64,000 bases of DNA from JAAYPI01 sp963668615 (lineage in GTDB: Bacteria > Bacteroidota > Bacteroidia > Bacteroidales > Paludibacteraceae): NCBI GenBank assembly GCA_963668615.2, contig CAXXCL010000001.1:186001-250000 (forward strand), read 5' to 3'. Numbering within the stretch: position 1 is the first letter of the stretch; every line of letters starts with the position of its first letter. A program made the translations under genes and the position numbers. The notes under the pieces were generated by a model. The model did not search any database. It had not been told where the DNA came from and saw only the letters and a program-made list of their open reading frames with translations. This document shows positions 44,191 through 52,630 of this stretch, piece after piece.

Positions 44191-44580
44191 TTACACTCTT
44201 CTTCTTTTTGGAGGACGACAACCATTGTGTGGCAATGGGGTTACATCAACTATCTCAGTAACTTCTATGCCTGCTCCATGTATTGTTCTTATTGCAGATT
44301 CACGTCCATTTCCGGGTCCTTTAACATAAGCCTTCACTTTTCTAAGACCTAAATCAAAAGCAACCTTTGCACAATCTTGTGCAGCCATCTGAGCAGCATA
44401 AGGAGTATTTTTTTTAGAACCTCTAAAACCCATCTTACCTGCAGAAGACCAAGAAATAACTTGACCATCCGAATTAGTAAGTGTTACTATTACATTGTTA
44501 AATGATGAAGAAATGTGTGCTTGACCATTTGCATCGACTTTTACCACTCTTTTTTTGGTAGCAGCTGTTTTTTTTGCCAT
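44191..44580 (-). CDS. rpsK: 30S ribosomal protein S11
   Basis: Platform protein of the small subunit, 129 residues. The SSFNNVIVTLTNSDG segment, GRESAIRTIHGAGIEV and the terminal PHNGCRPPKRRRV are standard signatures. Normal length and position after rpsM. Confidence 0.98.
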   Translation of the reverse strand: MAKKTAATKKRVVKVDANGQAHISSSFNNVIVTLTNSDGQVISWSSAGKMGFRGSKKNTPYAAQMAAQDCAKVAFDLGLRKVKAYVKGPGNGRESAIRTIHGAGIEVTEIVDVTPLPHNGCRPPKRRRV

Positions 44581-44621
44581 ATCTTATTTTGTTGTTATAA
44601 GCTTTATTTGCTTCAGTTTAA

Positions 44622-45002
44622 CTATTTGGTTGCCTTTTTCTTGTTTGCAACTGTTTTTTTCTTGCCTTTACGAGTACGTGCATTATTTTTGGTACTCTGT
44701 CCCCTAACAGGTAAACCAACACGATGACGAATTCCCCTATAACAACCAATGTCCATCAATCGCTTAACGTTTAGTTGTACTTCTGAACGCAAATCACCTT
44801 CAACCTTAAACTTAGCCCCAATAATGTCCCTGATTTTAGAAGCTTGATCGTCTGTCCAATCTTTTACTTTGACATCTCTATCAACACCTGCTTCCATCAA
44901 AATCTTATTAGCACTGCTTTTACCTATTCCGTAGATATAAGTTAAACCTATTTCACCCCTTTTATTTTGGGGTAAATCTACTCCTACAATTCTTATCGCC
45001 AT
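44622..45002 (-). CDS. rpsM: 30S ribosomal protein S13
   Basis: Head protein of the small subunit that contacts the P-site tRNA and L5, 126 residues. Signatures are AIRIVGVDLPQNKRGE, GIGKSSANKIL and the basic tail RGIRHRVGLPVRGQ(S/R)TKNNAR. Normal length, 31 bases after rpmJ. Confidence 0.98.
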   Translation of the reverse strand: MAIRIVGVDLPQNKRGEIGLTYIYGIGKSSANKILMEAGVDRDVKVKDWTDDQASKIRDIIGAKFKVEGDLRSEVQLNVKRLMDIGCYRGIRHRVGLPVRGQSTKNNARTRKGKKKTVANKKKATK

Positions 45003-45033
45003 AAACTATTTTTTACTTTTTTTGATAACTTAA

Positions 45034-45150
45034 TTATCCCTGACGTTGTTTATACTTTGGATTTTTTTTATTAATTACATAAAGACGCCCTTTTCTCCTA
45101 ACTATCTTGCACTCAGGAGTACGTTTTTTTAATGATGCTCTTACTTTCAT
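45034..45150 (-). CDS. rpmJ: 50S ribosomal protein L36, zinc-free form
   Basis: A 38-residue protein read directly from the minus strand: MKVRASLKKRTPECK start, then RRKGRLYVIN and the ending PKYKQRQG. Only one Cys is present, so the four zinc ligands of the C+ form are missing and this is the C- type. It sits in the standard place between infA (14-base gap) and rpsM. Confidence 0.95.
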   Translation of the reverse strand: MKVRASLKKRTPECKIVRRKGRLYVINKKNPKYKQRQG

Positions 45151-45164
45151 TATTTCTATATTTA

Positions 45165-45383
45165 TTATTTGTATCTAAACGAAATTCTTCCCTTTGTTAA
45201 ATCGTAAGGAGACATCTCCACCCTAACTTTGTCTCCTGGTAATATTTTAATATAATGCATTCGCATTTTACCAGATATATGCGCAGTTATTTCATGTCCA
45301 TTTTCCAATTCAACACGAAACATAGCATTAGATAATGCCTCCACAATTGTTCCATCTTGTTCTATTGCTGCTTGTTTTGCCAT
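45165..45383 (-). CDS. infA: translation initiation factor IF-1
   Basis: S1-like OB-fold factor of 72 residues binding the ribosomal A site at initiation. The complete sequence shows MAKQAAIEQDGTIVEAL, the ENGHEITAHISGKMR turn and the DLTKGRISFRYK end. It follows map by seven bases, as in many genomes. Confidence 0.97.
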   Translation of the reverse strand: MAKQAAIEQDGTIVEALSNAMFRVELENGHEITAHISGKMRMHYIKILPGDKVRVEMSPYDLTKGRISFRYK

Positions 45384-45390
45384 GAAAATA

Positions 45391-46167
45391 TTACTTTGTT
45401 TTTAAAAACTCTTCTACATATTCAAATGTAGACAGTACATCAGCTACACCTCTTCTAACTGCTATTGTGTGCTCAAAATGAGCAGACGGCTTCTTATCAA
45501 TCGTCGTGGTTGTCCAACCATCTCTACCAAACACAATTTCTTTTCTCCCTAAATTAATCATTGGCTCAATGGCAATAACCATTCCTTCTTTCAAGACTAT
45601 ACCTTGACCTTTCTTCCCGTAATTTGGAACATCTGGAGATTCATGTAATTTTCTTCCAACTCCATGACCGACCATTTCTCTTACGACTGAAAAACCCTCC
45701 TTTTCACAATGATCCTGAATTGCAGAACCTACATCACCCAATCTTTTTCCCTGAACGGCTTCAGCAATTCCTTTATAAAGAGCCTCTTTCGTCGTTTCTA
45801 GAAGGTGTTTAGTCTCTTCTAAAACACTTCCCACACAAAATGTGTATGCAGAATCTCCATAAAAACCGTTCATAAGAACCCCACAATCAATGGAAACCAC
45901 ATCTCCGTCCTTTAACTTATAATCTGAAGGAATCCCATGAACAACGTGTTCATTAACTGAAATACACAAAGAACTCGGAAACCCATTATAATTCAAAAAA
46001 GCTGGTACGGCTCCGCTTGATCGAATAAAATCCTCACCAATGGAATCCAATTCCTTTGTTGTAATTCCTACTTTTATACTCTTTGCAACCTCAGCAAGAG
46101 TCTTACCTACGAGGATATTACTTTTTCTCAAAAGTTCTATTTCCTCGTTAGTTTTTAAATATATCAT
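45391..46167 (-). CDS. map: methionine aminopeptidase, type I
   Basis: Removes the N-terminal Met from nascent proteins. The protein has 258 residues. Metal ligands are visible in the pita-bread fold: DVVSIDCGVLMNGFYGD (two Asp, near 90-106), the VGHGVGRKLHE region (His near 168-176), GMVIAIEPM (Glu near 200-208) and the late HFEHTIAV (Glu near 235). No N-terminal SH3/zinc extension, so it is type Ia. It lies between secY and infA, the classic spc order. Confidence 0.97.
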   Translation of the reverse strand: MIYLKTNEEIELLRKSNILVGKTLAEVAKSIKVGITTKELDSIGEDFIRSSGAVPAFLNYNGFPSSLCISVNEHVVHGIPSDYKLKDGDVVSIDCGVLMNGFYGDSAYTFCVGSVLEETKHLLETTKEALYKGIAEAVQGKRLGDVGSAIQDHCEKEGFSVVREMVGHGVGRKLHESPDVPNYGKKGQGIVLKEGMVIAIEPMINLGRKEIVFGRDGWTTTTIDKKPSAHFEHTIAVRRGVADVLSTFEYVEEFLKTK

Positions 46168-46191
46168 TAAAAAAATATTAAAATCTACCTT

Positions 46192-47529
46192 CTAATAGGC
46201 CGAAATAACACCACTTCTACCTTTAATTTTACCACTTTTCATTAATCCATCATAATGGCGCATTAACAAGTGACTTTCGATTTGTTGAAGGGTATCTAAA
46301 ACAACACCTACAAGAATCAAAAGAGATGTTCCTCCAAAAAATTGTGCAAACGAATGACTTATTCCCAACATACGAGCAAATGCAGGTAATATGGCCACTA
46401 TAGCTAAAAATATAGATCCTGGAAAAGTTATTCTAGACATAATTGAATCTAAATATTCCGCAGTTTTTTTACCCGGCTTAATTCCTGGTATAAAACCGTT
46501 ATTCCGTTTCATATCTTCAGCCATTTGCGTTGGATTTATTGTTACAGCTGTATAAAAATAAGTAAAAGCAACAATCATGATGGCAAAGATAAAATTATAC
46601 CAAAACCCAGAGTTATTCATGAAAGCTTGTGCAAAAGCACTCACCTCGCCATCTGCACTAAAGAATCCGGAAAGAGAGGCTGGAATAAACATAATAGCTT
46701 GTGCAAAAATGATAGGCATAACACCCGCGGCATTCACTTTCAGAGGAATATATTGACGAACCCCACCATATTGTTGATTTCCAACAATTCTTTTTGCATA
46801 CTGGACTGGTATTTTACGAGTACCCTGGACCAACAATATACTTGCACTTATAACAACGAGAAGGAACACGATTTCCACCAAAAACATCATCAATCCCCCC
46901 GAAGTTTCATTAAGACGAGAAGAGAACTCACCAATAATGGCACCAGGAAAACGAGCAATAATACCGATCAAAATAATGAACGATATCCCATTACCAATCC
47001 CTTTCTCAGTAATTCTCTCGCCCAACCAAAGCACAAACATACTCCCAGCAGTGAGAATTATTACAGAAGATACAAGAAAATACCATCCCTCAGGAAAGAC
47101 ATCCCTCATTTGCATCTTCAAATTCGCCAAATAAGCAGGACCTTGCACTAATAATATTACAACTGTCAGATATCTAGTTATTTGATTCATTTTACGTCTT
47201 CCACTTTCCCCTTCTCGCTGCAATTTTTGGAAATAAGGAAAAGCCATCCCCAAAAGTTGAACAACAATAGACGCCGATATATATGGCATTATACCCAATG
47301 CAAAAATTGAAGCATTCGAAAACGCTCCTCCCGAAAACATATCAAGCAACATCATCAATCCACCTTCTGTTTGCTTGCTTAATGCAGATAAAGAAGATAC
47401 ATCAACACCCGGTAAAGCTACATAGGAACCAAAACGATAAACTATGACCAACAAAAATGTTGTCAATAGCCTTGATTTTAACTCCTCTATCTTGAAAATA
47501 TTTTGTATAGTTTCTATGAACCTTTTCAT
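46192..47529 (-). CDS. secY: preprotein translocase subunit SecY
   Basis: Central pore of the Sec translocon, 445 residues with ten membrane helices. Typical segments are YRFGSYVALPGVD (near 31-43), PYISASIVVQLL (near 82-93), the ERITEKGIGNGIS loop (near 170-182) and GFIPGIKPGKKT in the C-terminal cytosolic loop (near 346-357). Normal length. It lies four bases after rplO in the standard spc order. Confidence 0.98.
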   Translation of the reverse strand: MKRFIETIQNIFKIEELKSRLLTTFLLVIVYRFGSYVALPGVDVSSLSALSKQTEGGLMMLLDMFSGGAFSNASIFALGIMPYISASIVVQLLGMAFPYFQKLQREGESGRRKMNQITRYLTVVILLVQGPAYLANLKMQMRDVFPEGWYFLVSSVIILTAGSMFVLWLGERITEKGIGNGISFIILIGIIARFPGAIIGEFSSRLNETSGGLMMFLVEIVFLLVVISASILLVQGTRKIPVQYAKRIVGNQQYGGVRQYIPLKVNAAGVMPIIFAQAIMFIPASLSGFFSADGEVSAFAQAFMNNSGFWYNFIFAIMIVAFTYFYTAVTINPTQMAEDMKRNNGFIPGIKPGKKTAEYLDSIMSRITFPGSIFLAIVAILPAFARMLGISHSFAQFFGGTSLLILVGVVLDTLQQIESHLLMRHYDGLMKSGKIKGRSGVISAY

Positions 47530-47533
47530 ACCT

Positions 47534-47980
47534 TTATAATTTTACAGCTTTGCCACCTGCTTTTTCTATTGCATCAACGGCAGCTTTAGAAAAGGCATGA
47601 GCCGAAACTTCTATTTTAGAAGTTAACACACCATTACCTAAAACCTTAACATTATGCTTACGTGCAATAAATCCAGCTTCCAACAATTCCTCAACACCTA
47701 TTTTTGAAAGCTTTCTTTCTTCTGCTAATGTTTGTAATGTAGATATATTGATTGCTTTGTATTCGACACGATTGATATTGGTAAATCCAAACTTGGGTAA
47801 TCTACGTTGTATTGGCATTTGACCTCCCTCAAAACCAATTTTTTTAGAATAACCTGACCTAGACTTCTGTCCTTTATGTCCTTTTGTTGAAGTTCCACCT
47901 AATCCAGAACCTGTTCCACGACCAATTCTTTTGCAGGTTTTTACAGAACCTCCTGCTGGTTTTAAATTACTCAAATCCAT
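47534..47980 (-). CDS. rplO: 50S ribosomal protein L15
   Basis: Large-subunit assembly protein of 148 residues with the Gly/Lys/Arg-rich N terminus (KRIGRGTGSGLGGTSTKGHKGQKSRSG is the family hallmark, near 16-42), GFEGGQMPIQRRLPK and a C-terminal VSAHAFSKAA. It lies between rpmD and secY. Confidence 0.98.
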   Translation of the reverse strand: MDLSNLKPAGGSVKTCKRIGRGTGSGLGGTSTKGHKGQKSRSGYSKKIGFEGGQMPIQRRLPKFGFTNINRVEYKAINISTLQTLAEERKLSKIGVEELLEAGFIARKHNVKVLGNGVLTSKIEVSAHAFSKAAVDAIEKAGGKAVKL

Positions 47981-48018
47981 TTTTCGTTTCTTTATTAGTA
48001 TATAAATTCAATAAAAGA

Positions 48019-48198
48019 TTACTCTTCTACAACAAGGACTAAGTGTTTAACCTTATTTACCATCCCAAGAATTTGAGGAGTAGCTTCGTGTTCAACTACA
48101 GCATTTATTTTTCTCAATCCCAAAGCATCCAACGTTCTCTTTTGATCTTTTGGACTACCTATCCTACTCTTTACTTGTTTTACTTTTATAGTTGCCAT
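48019..48198 (-). CDS. rpmD: 50S ribosomal protein L30
   Basis: A 59-residue protein read directly from the minus strand: MATIKVKQVKSRIGSP at the start, then KRTLDALGLRKIN and the ending KHLVLVVEE. These are the L30 signatures, and the gene sits between rpsE and rplO as expected. Confidence 0.95.
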   Translation of the reverse strand: MATIKVKQVKSRIGSPKDQKRTLDALGLRKINAVVEHEATPQILGMVNKVKHLVLVVEE

Positions 48199-48204
48199 AT
48201 GTAT

Positions 48205-48723
48205 TTATCCTTTAAAAACTCTCTCGATAGAGACTCCTCTATTTTGAGACACTGTGTAAACATCTCTTAACTCGCATAAAGCAGCAATTGTAGCTTTAAC
48301 CAAATTGTGAGGGTTAGATGAACCTTTTGATTTTGCCAAGACATCCGTTATACCAACACTTTCAAGTACAGCACGCATAGCCCCTCCCGCTTTAACTCCA
48401 GTACCAGCCGATGCTGGTTTAATAAAGACTTCAGCGCCACCAAATTTAGCAAGTTGTTCATGAGGAATAGTTCCCTTATAAACAGGCACTTTAACCAAAT
48501 TTTTCTTTGCAGCTTCAACTCCCTTTGCTATGGCAGTAGTTACTTCATTTGCTTTTCCTAATCCCCAGCCAACAATACCATCCTCATTGCCTACGACAAC
48601 AATAGCGGAAAATGTAAATGCACGACCTCCCTTTGTAACCTTTGTTACTCTGTTGATAGCAACCAATCTATCTTTTAATTCGATATCATTAGTTGTCTTT
48701 ACTATATTATTTTTACCTGCCAT
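48205..48723 (-). CDS. rpsE: 30S ribosomal protein S5
   Basis: Small-subunit protein involved in decoding fidelity, 172 residues. Signatures are LVAINRVTKVTKGGR, the GIVGWGLGKANEV segment and the second domain around VKAGGAMRAVLESVGI and GSSNPHNLVKAT. Six bases upstream of rpmD. Confidence 0.98.
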   Translation of the reverse strand: MAGKNNIVKTTNDIELKDRLVAINRVTKVTKGGRAFTFSAIVVVGNEDGIVGWGLGKANEVTTAIAKGVEAAKKNLVKVPVYKGTIPHEQLAKFGGAEVFIKPASAGTGVKAGGAMRAVLESVGITDVLAKSKGSSNPHNLVKATIAALCELRDVYTVSQNRGVSIERVFKG

Positions 48724-48728
48724 AATTA

Positions 48729-49085
48729 TTAAAATTTGAGTCCTCCCTTACGAGCAGCTTCTGCTAATTCTTTTATTCTACCATGATACAAGAAACCATT
48801 TCTGTCAAATACAACAGCTTCAATTCCTATTTTCTTTGCTTCCCCTGCTATTAATTCTCCAACCTTCGCTGATTTTTCAGTCTTAGTCATTTTTTCTTTT
48901 ATCTGTAATGAAGAAGTTGACACTAAAGTCTTGCCTGAACCATCTAGTGCAACATCATCAATTATTTGCACATAAATTTGGCTATTACTTCTAAATACAG
49001 ACATACGAGGCTTTTCAGCTGTGCCATTTATTTTATCTCTGACACCAGCTTTTATTTTTAATCTTCTTGCTATTTTTTCAGTCAT
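48729..49085 (-). CDS. rplR: 50S ribosomal protein L18
   Basis: 5S rRNA-binding protein of 118 residues. The basic N terminus with RRLKIKAGVRDKI is followed by PRMSVFRSNSQIYVQIIDD and the ending FDRNGFLYHGRIKELAEAARKGGL. Normal length, five bases before rpsE. Confidence 0.98.
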   Translation of the reverse strand: MTEKIARRLKIKAGVRDKINGTAEKPRMSVFRSNSQIYVQIIDDVALDGSGKTLVSTSSLQIKEKMTKTEKSAKVGELIAGEAKKIGIEAVVFDRNGFLYHGRIKELAEAARKGGLKF

Positions 49086-49102
49086 TATAGTACCTTTTTA
49101 AA

Positions 49103-49657
49103 TTACTTAGCACCTGCCGATTTTCCGGCTTTTCTACGGATATGTTCTCCAACAAACTTAACACCTTTACCTTTATATGGTTCAGGTTTACGGAAAGATC
49201 GTATTTTAGCACACACTTGCCCAATTAATTGTTTATCGCATGATTCTAAAATAACAAGCGGATTTTGGTTCCTTTCACTTTTTGTATCCACCTTAATTTC
49301 AGAAGGCAATTTTAAAAAGATATTGTGAGTATACCCTAACGAGAACTCCAACACCTGCCCATTGTTGGAAACACGATAACCAACCCCGACAAGTTCTAAC
49401 GTTTTATTATACCCTTCAGATACTCCTATCACCATATTGTTGATGAGAGATCTGTATAAGCCATGCATTGCTCTGTTTTGCCTTTCATCGTTCGGACGAA
49501 CCACCCTAATAGTGTTCTCTTCAACTTCCACTCTTATTTCAGGATGAATTTCTTGCATCAATTCTCCCTTAGGACCCTTCACTGTTACAAGATTATCCTT
49601 TATTGTAATAGTAACCCCCTTGGGCAAATTAATTGGCAATTTTCCTATTCTTGACAT
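49103..49657 (-). CDS. rplF: 50S ribosomal protein L6
   Basis: Large-subunit protein of 184 residues with two repeated domains: SRIGKLPINLPKGV at the N terminus and the signature PEPYKGKGVKFVGEHIRRK at the end. Normal length. Confidence 0.98.
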   Translation of the reverse strand: MSRIGKLPINLPKGVTITIKDNLVTVKGPKGELMQEIHPEIRVEVEENTIRVVRPNDERQNRAMHGLYRSLINNMVIGVSEGYNKTLELVGVGYRVSNNGQVLEFSLGYTHNIFLKLPSEIKVDTKSERNQNPLVILESCDKQLIGQVCAKIRSFRKPEPYKGKGVKFVGEHIRRKAGKSAGAK

Positions 49658-49679
49658 ATTATTTTCTCCTCAAATTTAA

Positions 49680-50075
49680 TTAATAAACATAACACAAAAC
49701 TTCACCTCCGACATTCTGCTCACGAGCTTCTTTATCGGTCATTACTCCTTTTGAGGTAGAAATAATCGCTACTCCTAAACCATTCAATACACGAGGAAGA
49801 TCTTTATGTCCTGTATATTTACGCAATCCCGGAGTCGATATCCTCACTAGTTTTTTAATTGCGTTCACTTTGTTTACCGGGTCATATTTCAAAGCTATTT
49901 TAATCATGCCTTGAGGACCTTCTTCTTCAAACTTGTAATTCAAAATATAGCCTTTATCGAGCAATATTTTGGTAAGTTCTTTTTTTAAATTTGACGCAGG
50001 AACCTCCACCACTCTGTGGTTTGCTTTAATAGCATTTCTCAACCTTGTCAAATAATCTGCAATTGGATCTGTCAT
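49680..50075 (-). CDS. rpsH: 30S ribosomal protein S8
   Basis: 16S rRNA-binding assembly protein of 131 residues. Opening TDPIADYLTRLRNA and the late GLGVAIISTSKGVMTDKEAR segment are diagnostic. In enterobacteria S8 represses the spc operon; whether this holds here is unknown. Confidence 0.98.
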   Translation of the reverse strand: MTDPIADYLTRLRNAIKANHRVVEVPASNLKKELTKILLDKGYILNYKFEEEGPQGMIKIALKYDPVNKVNAIKKLVRISTPGLRKYTGHKDLPRVLNGLGVAIISTSKGVMTDKEAREQNVGGEVLCYVY

Positions 50076-50157
50076 ATGTTCTTTAGATTAAATTGATCTG
50101 GACTACCCAGACAATATTTAAAAATTGATGCCTTTATTTTACAGAAAACCAGTAAAA

Positions 50158-50427
50158 CTACCAACTAGCTTTCTTAACTCCTGGAATTAATCCTTTAGAA
50201 GCCATTTCACGAAACTGGATACGAGAAATACCGAATATCCTCATATACCCCTTTGGTCGACCCGTAAGTTTGCAACGATTGTGCAATCTAACCGGTGAAG
50301 CATTTTTGGGAATACTTTGTAACCCTTCATAATCGCCTTCTGCCTTCAATTGTGTTCTTTTTGCAGCATATTTAGCGACCATTTTTGCTCTTTTCACTTC
50401 CCGAGCTTTCATTGATTCTTTTGCCAT
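50158..50427 (-). CDS. rpsN: 30S ribosomal protein S14, zinc-free form
   Basis: Small-subunit head protein of 89 residues. It is the longer, C- form: the CxxC pairs of the short zinc form are missing, with only NRCKLTGRPKGYMR present (near 51-64). It ends in KGLIPGVKKASW. It is followed by an 82-base gap before rpsH. Confidence 0.97.
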   Translation of the reverse strand: MAKESMKAREVKRAKMVAKYAAKRTQLKAEGDYEGLQSIPKNASPVRLHNRCKLTGRPKGYMRIFGISRIQFREMASKGLIPGVKKASW

Positions 50428-50448
50428 ATCTATTTATTATTTCCTTTA

Positions 50449-50994
50449 TTATTTTTTAAAGGGTAATCCAAATTCTTTGAGCAAAGCAAATGCTTCTTCA
50501 TCTGTTTTTGCAGAAGTCACAAAGGTAATATTCATTCCCAAGATTTTAGTAATGTTATCGATATTTATTTCAGGAAAAATGATTTGTTCTTGTATACCAA
50601 GAGTATAGTTTCCTCTTCCATCTAACTTATTATCTATACCTTTAAAATCTCTAATACGAGGCAATGCAACACGAATAAGTCTTTCTAGAAATTCATACAT
50701 TTTCTCTCTTCTCAACGTAACCCTCACACCGATAGGCATTTTTTTACGGAGCTTGAAGTTCGAGATGTCTTTTTTAGAATATGTTGCAATGGCTTTTTGC
50801 CCTGCAATAGCAGTCATTTCATTTATTGCTACTTCTATTATTTTCTTATCAGCGACTGCAATTCCAAGCCCTTGATTCAAAACTATTTTTTCAAGAACAG
50901 GAACCTCCATTGTCGACTTATAACCAAACTCTTTCATCAAAGTAGGAGCAATACGCTCCGTGTAATCCTTTTTAAGGCTTGCTGTATTACTCAT
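50449..50994 (-). CDS. rplE: 50S ribosomal protein L5
   Basis: 5S rRNA-binding protein that bridges to S13, 181 residues. Segments KIVLNQGLGIAV, LRKKMPIGVRVTLRREKMYEFLERL and NYTLGIQEQIIFPEI are diagnostic. The start overlaps the stop of rplX by four bases (ATGA), indicating translational coupling. Confidence 0.98.
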   Translation of the reverse strand: MSNTASLKKDYTERIAPTLMKEFGYKSTMEVPVLEKIVLNQGLGIAVADKKIIEVAINEMTAIAGQKAIATYSKKDISNFKLRKKMPIGVRVTLRREKMYEFLERLIRVALPRIRDFKGIDNKLDGRGNYTLGIQEQIIFPEINIDNITKILGMNITFVTSAKTDEEAFALLKEFGLPFKK

Positions 50995-51308
50995 TGTTTA
51001 ATTTCCTCCCCTGTTTTTTTTGCATAACGCACTAATTTTTCATCTACGACTTTGCGTCCAACACGTGTAGGCTTATCACCTTTCACAACAGGATTCAAAT
51101 TCGAGATATGAATAGATGCCTCCTTCTTCACGATCCCACCTTGAGGACTCTTTGAATTAGGTTTGGTGTGCTTTGACACCAGATTAACACCCTCTACGAT
51201 AGCTCTCTGTTTGTCTATTACAACTTCGAGCACGCGACCAACTGCACCTTTATCATCGCCCGCATTCACGTAAACAGTATCTCCTTTTTTTATGTGTAAT
51301 TTACTCAT
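50991..51308 (-). CDS. rplX: 50S ribosomal protein L24
   Basis: Assembly-initiator protein of 105 residues with a KOW motif at the start (KKGDTVYVNAGDDKGAVGRV) and the VNLVSKHTKPN segment. The TGA stop overlaps the ATG of rplE. Confidence 0.97.
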   Translation of the reverse strand: MSKLHIKKGDTVYVNAGDDKGAVGRVLEVVIDKQRAIVEGVNLVSKHTKPNSKSPQGGIVKKEASIHISNLNPVVKGDKPTRVGRKVVDEKLVRYAKKTGEEIKQ

Positions 51309-51329
51309 TTCTTAAATATTTTCGAAGGG

Positions 51330-51695
51330 TTAAAGCACTTCCGGTGCAAGGGAAACTATTTTCATATTAGCTACACGTAATTCTCTAGCAACAGGTCCAA
51401 AAATACGACTTCCTCTCATTTCTCCAGCCCCATTAAGAAGAACACACGCATTATCGTCAAAACGGATGTAAGAACCATCTTGACGCCTAACTTCTTTTTT
51501 CGTACGTACTATAATAGCTTTTGAAACAGCACCTTTTTTAACATCACTTGAGGGTATCACAGATTTAACTGCTACAACAATAATGTCCCCCACTGTTGCA
51601 TATCTTTTCCCCGTTCCGCCCAAAACACGAATACAAAGTACTTCTTTTGCACCACTATTGTCTGCTACGATAAGTCTACTTTCTTGTTGTATCAT
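51330..51695 (-). CDS. rplN: 50S ribosomal protein L14
   Basis: Large-subunit interface protein of 121 residues: MIQQESRLIVADNSGAKEV opening, GTGKRYATVGDIIVV, and the ending RELRVANMKIVSLAPEVL. Typical length, one base after rpsQ. Confidence 0.98.
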   Translation of the reverse strand: MIQQESRLIVADNSGAKEVLCIRVLGGTGKRYATVGDIIVVAVKSVIPSSDVKKGAVSKAIIVRTKKEVRRQDGSYIRFDDNACVLLNGAGEMRGSRIFGPVARELRVANMKIVSLAPEVL

Positions 51696-51696
51696 C

Positions 51697-51948
51697 TTAT
51701 TTCGCTCTTTCGATTATTTCTACTAATCTCCATCTTTTAAGCTTGCTTAATGGACGGGTTTCCATAATTTTCACAGTATCACCAATACTACACTCATTCT
51801 TTTCATCATGAGCATGGTATTTCTTTGTTTTACTTACGAACTTGCCGTAAATAGGGTGTTTTTCTTTCCATTTGATAGCAACAGTTATTGTTTTATCCAT
51901 TTTATTGCTATAAACTACGCCTTGTCTTTCTTTTCTTAAATTTCTCAT
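51697..51948 (-). CDS. rpsQ: 30S ribosomal protein S17
   Basis: 16S rRNA-binding OB-fold protein of 83 residues. The start RNLRKERQGVVYSNKMDKTI and the central KKYHAHDEKNECSIGDTVKI are family hallmarks. Confidence 0.97.
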   Translation of the reverse strand: MRNLRKERQGVVYSNKMDKTITVAIKWKEKHPIYGKFVSKTKKYHAHDEKNECSIGDTVKIMETRPLSKLKRWRLVEIIERAK

Positions 51949-51959
51949 ATCAGGCTGAA

Positions 51960-52160
51960 TTAATTTTCTTTGTTGATTTCTCTTGCACGCAATTCAGTTT
52001 GGAGACGAGCAATTGTTTTACGGACTTCTTTAATTTGATTCGGATTATCAAGAGGAGTAATACTGTGCCCCAACTTAAGTTGAGCCAACTGTACCTTTTC
52101 TCCTTCGATTCTTTCGATAATTTCTTTACTAGATAATTCCTTTACTTCTGATGTTTTCAT
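51960..52160 (-). CDS. rpmC: 50S ribosomal protein L29
   Basis: Helical-hairpin protein of 66 residues at the peptide exit tunnel. Segments ELSSKEIIERIEGEKVQLAQLKLGH and VRKTIARLQTELRAREIN are typical. It lies between rplP and rpsQ. Confidence 0.96.
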   Translation of the reverse strand: MKTSEVKELSSKEIIERIEGEKVQLAQLKLGHSITPLDNPNQIKEVRKTIARLQTELRAREINKEN

Positions 52161-52166
52161 ACTACA

Positions 52167-52601
52167 TTACGCATTTTGAGATTCATAATCGTAATCACGT
52201 CTCGTTACAAACTTTGTAGTAACGGGGAGTTTCTGTGCAGCTAAACGCAATGCCTCTTTTGCAATATCAAAGGAAACCCCCTCCACTTCAATAATCATTC
52301 GACCAGGAGTAACAGGAGCGACAAAACCCTCCGGAGATCCCTTTCCTTTACCCATACGTACTTCTGCTGGTTTCTTTGTAATCGGCTTATCTGGAAATAT
52401 ACGTATCCAAATTTGTCCTTGTCTCTGCATATAACGAGTTACCGCAATACGAGCAGCTTCTATTTGTCTTCCTGTAATCCACTTGGATTCTAAAGATTTT
52501 ATTCCGAAAGAACCGAATGCCAACTGATTACCTCTTTGGGCATTACCCTTCATCCGGCCTTTCTGCTGTCTTCTGAACTTTGTTTTTTTAGGTTGTAACA
52601 T
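52167..52601 (-). CDS. rplP: 50S ribosomal protein L16
   Basis: Large-subunit protein near the A-site tRNA, 144 residues. Opening MLQPKKTKFRRQQKGRMKG, then IEAARIAVTRYMQRQGQIWIRIFPDKP and MGKGKGSPEGFVAPV are diagnostic. Six bases before rpmC. Confidence 0.98.
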   Translation of the reverse strand: MLQPKKTKFRRQQKGRMKGNAQRGNQLAFGSFGIKSLESKWITGRQIEAARIAVTRYMQRQGQIWIRIFPDKPITKKPAEVRMGKGKGSPEGFVAPVTPGRMIIEVEGVSFDIAKEALRLAAQKLPVTTKFVTRRDYDYESQNA

Positions 52602-52630
52602 GTTTTCCTTAAGTAAAATTCGTTAACGGA

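Noticed and set aside
46525..47151. 208-residue plus-strand frame opposite secY
   Set aside because: secY on the other strand is complete and conserved; the frame has no domain, signal or start context and is rich in His/Asn/Lys as expected of an antisense shadow.
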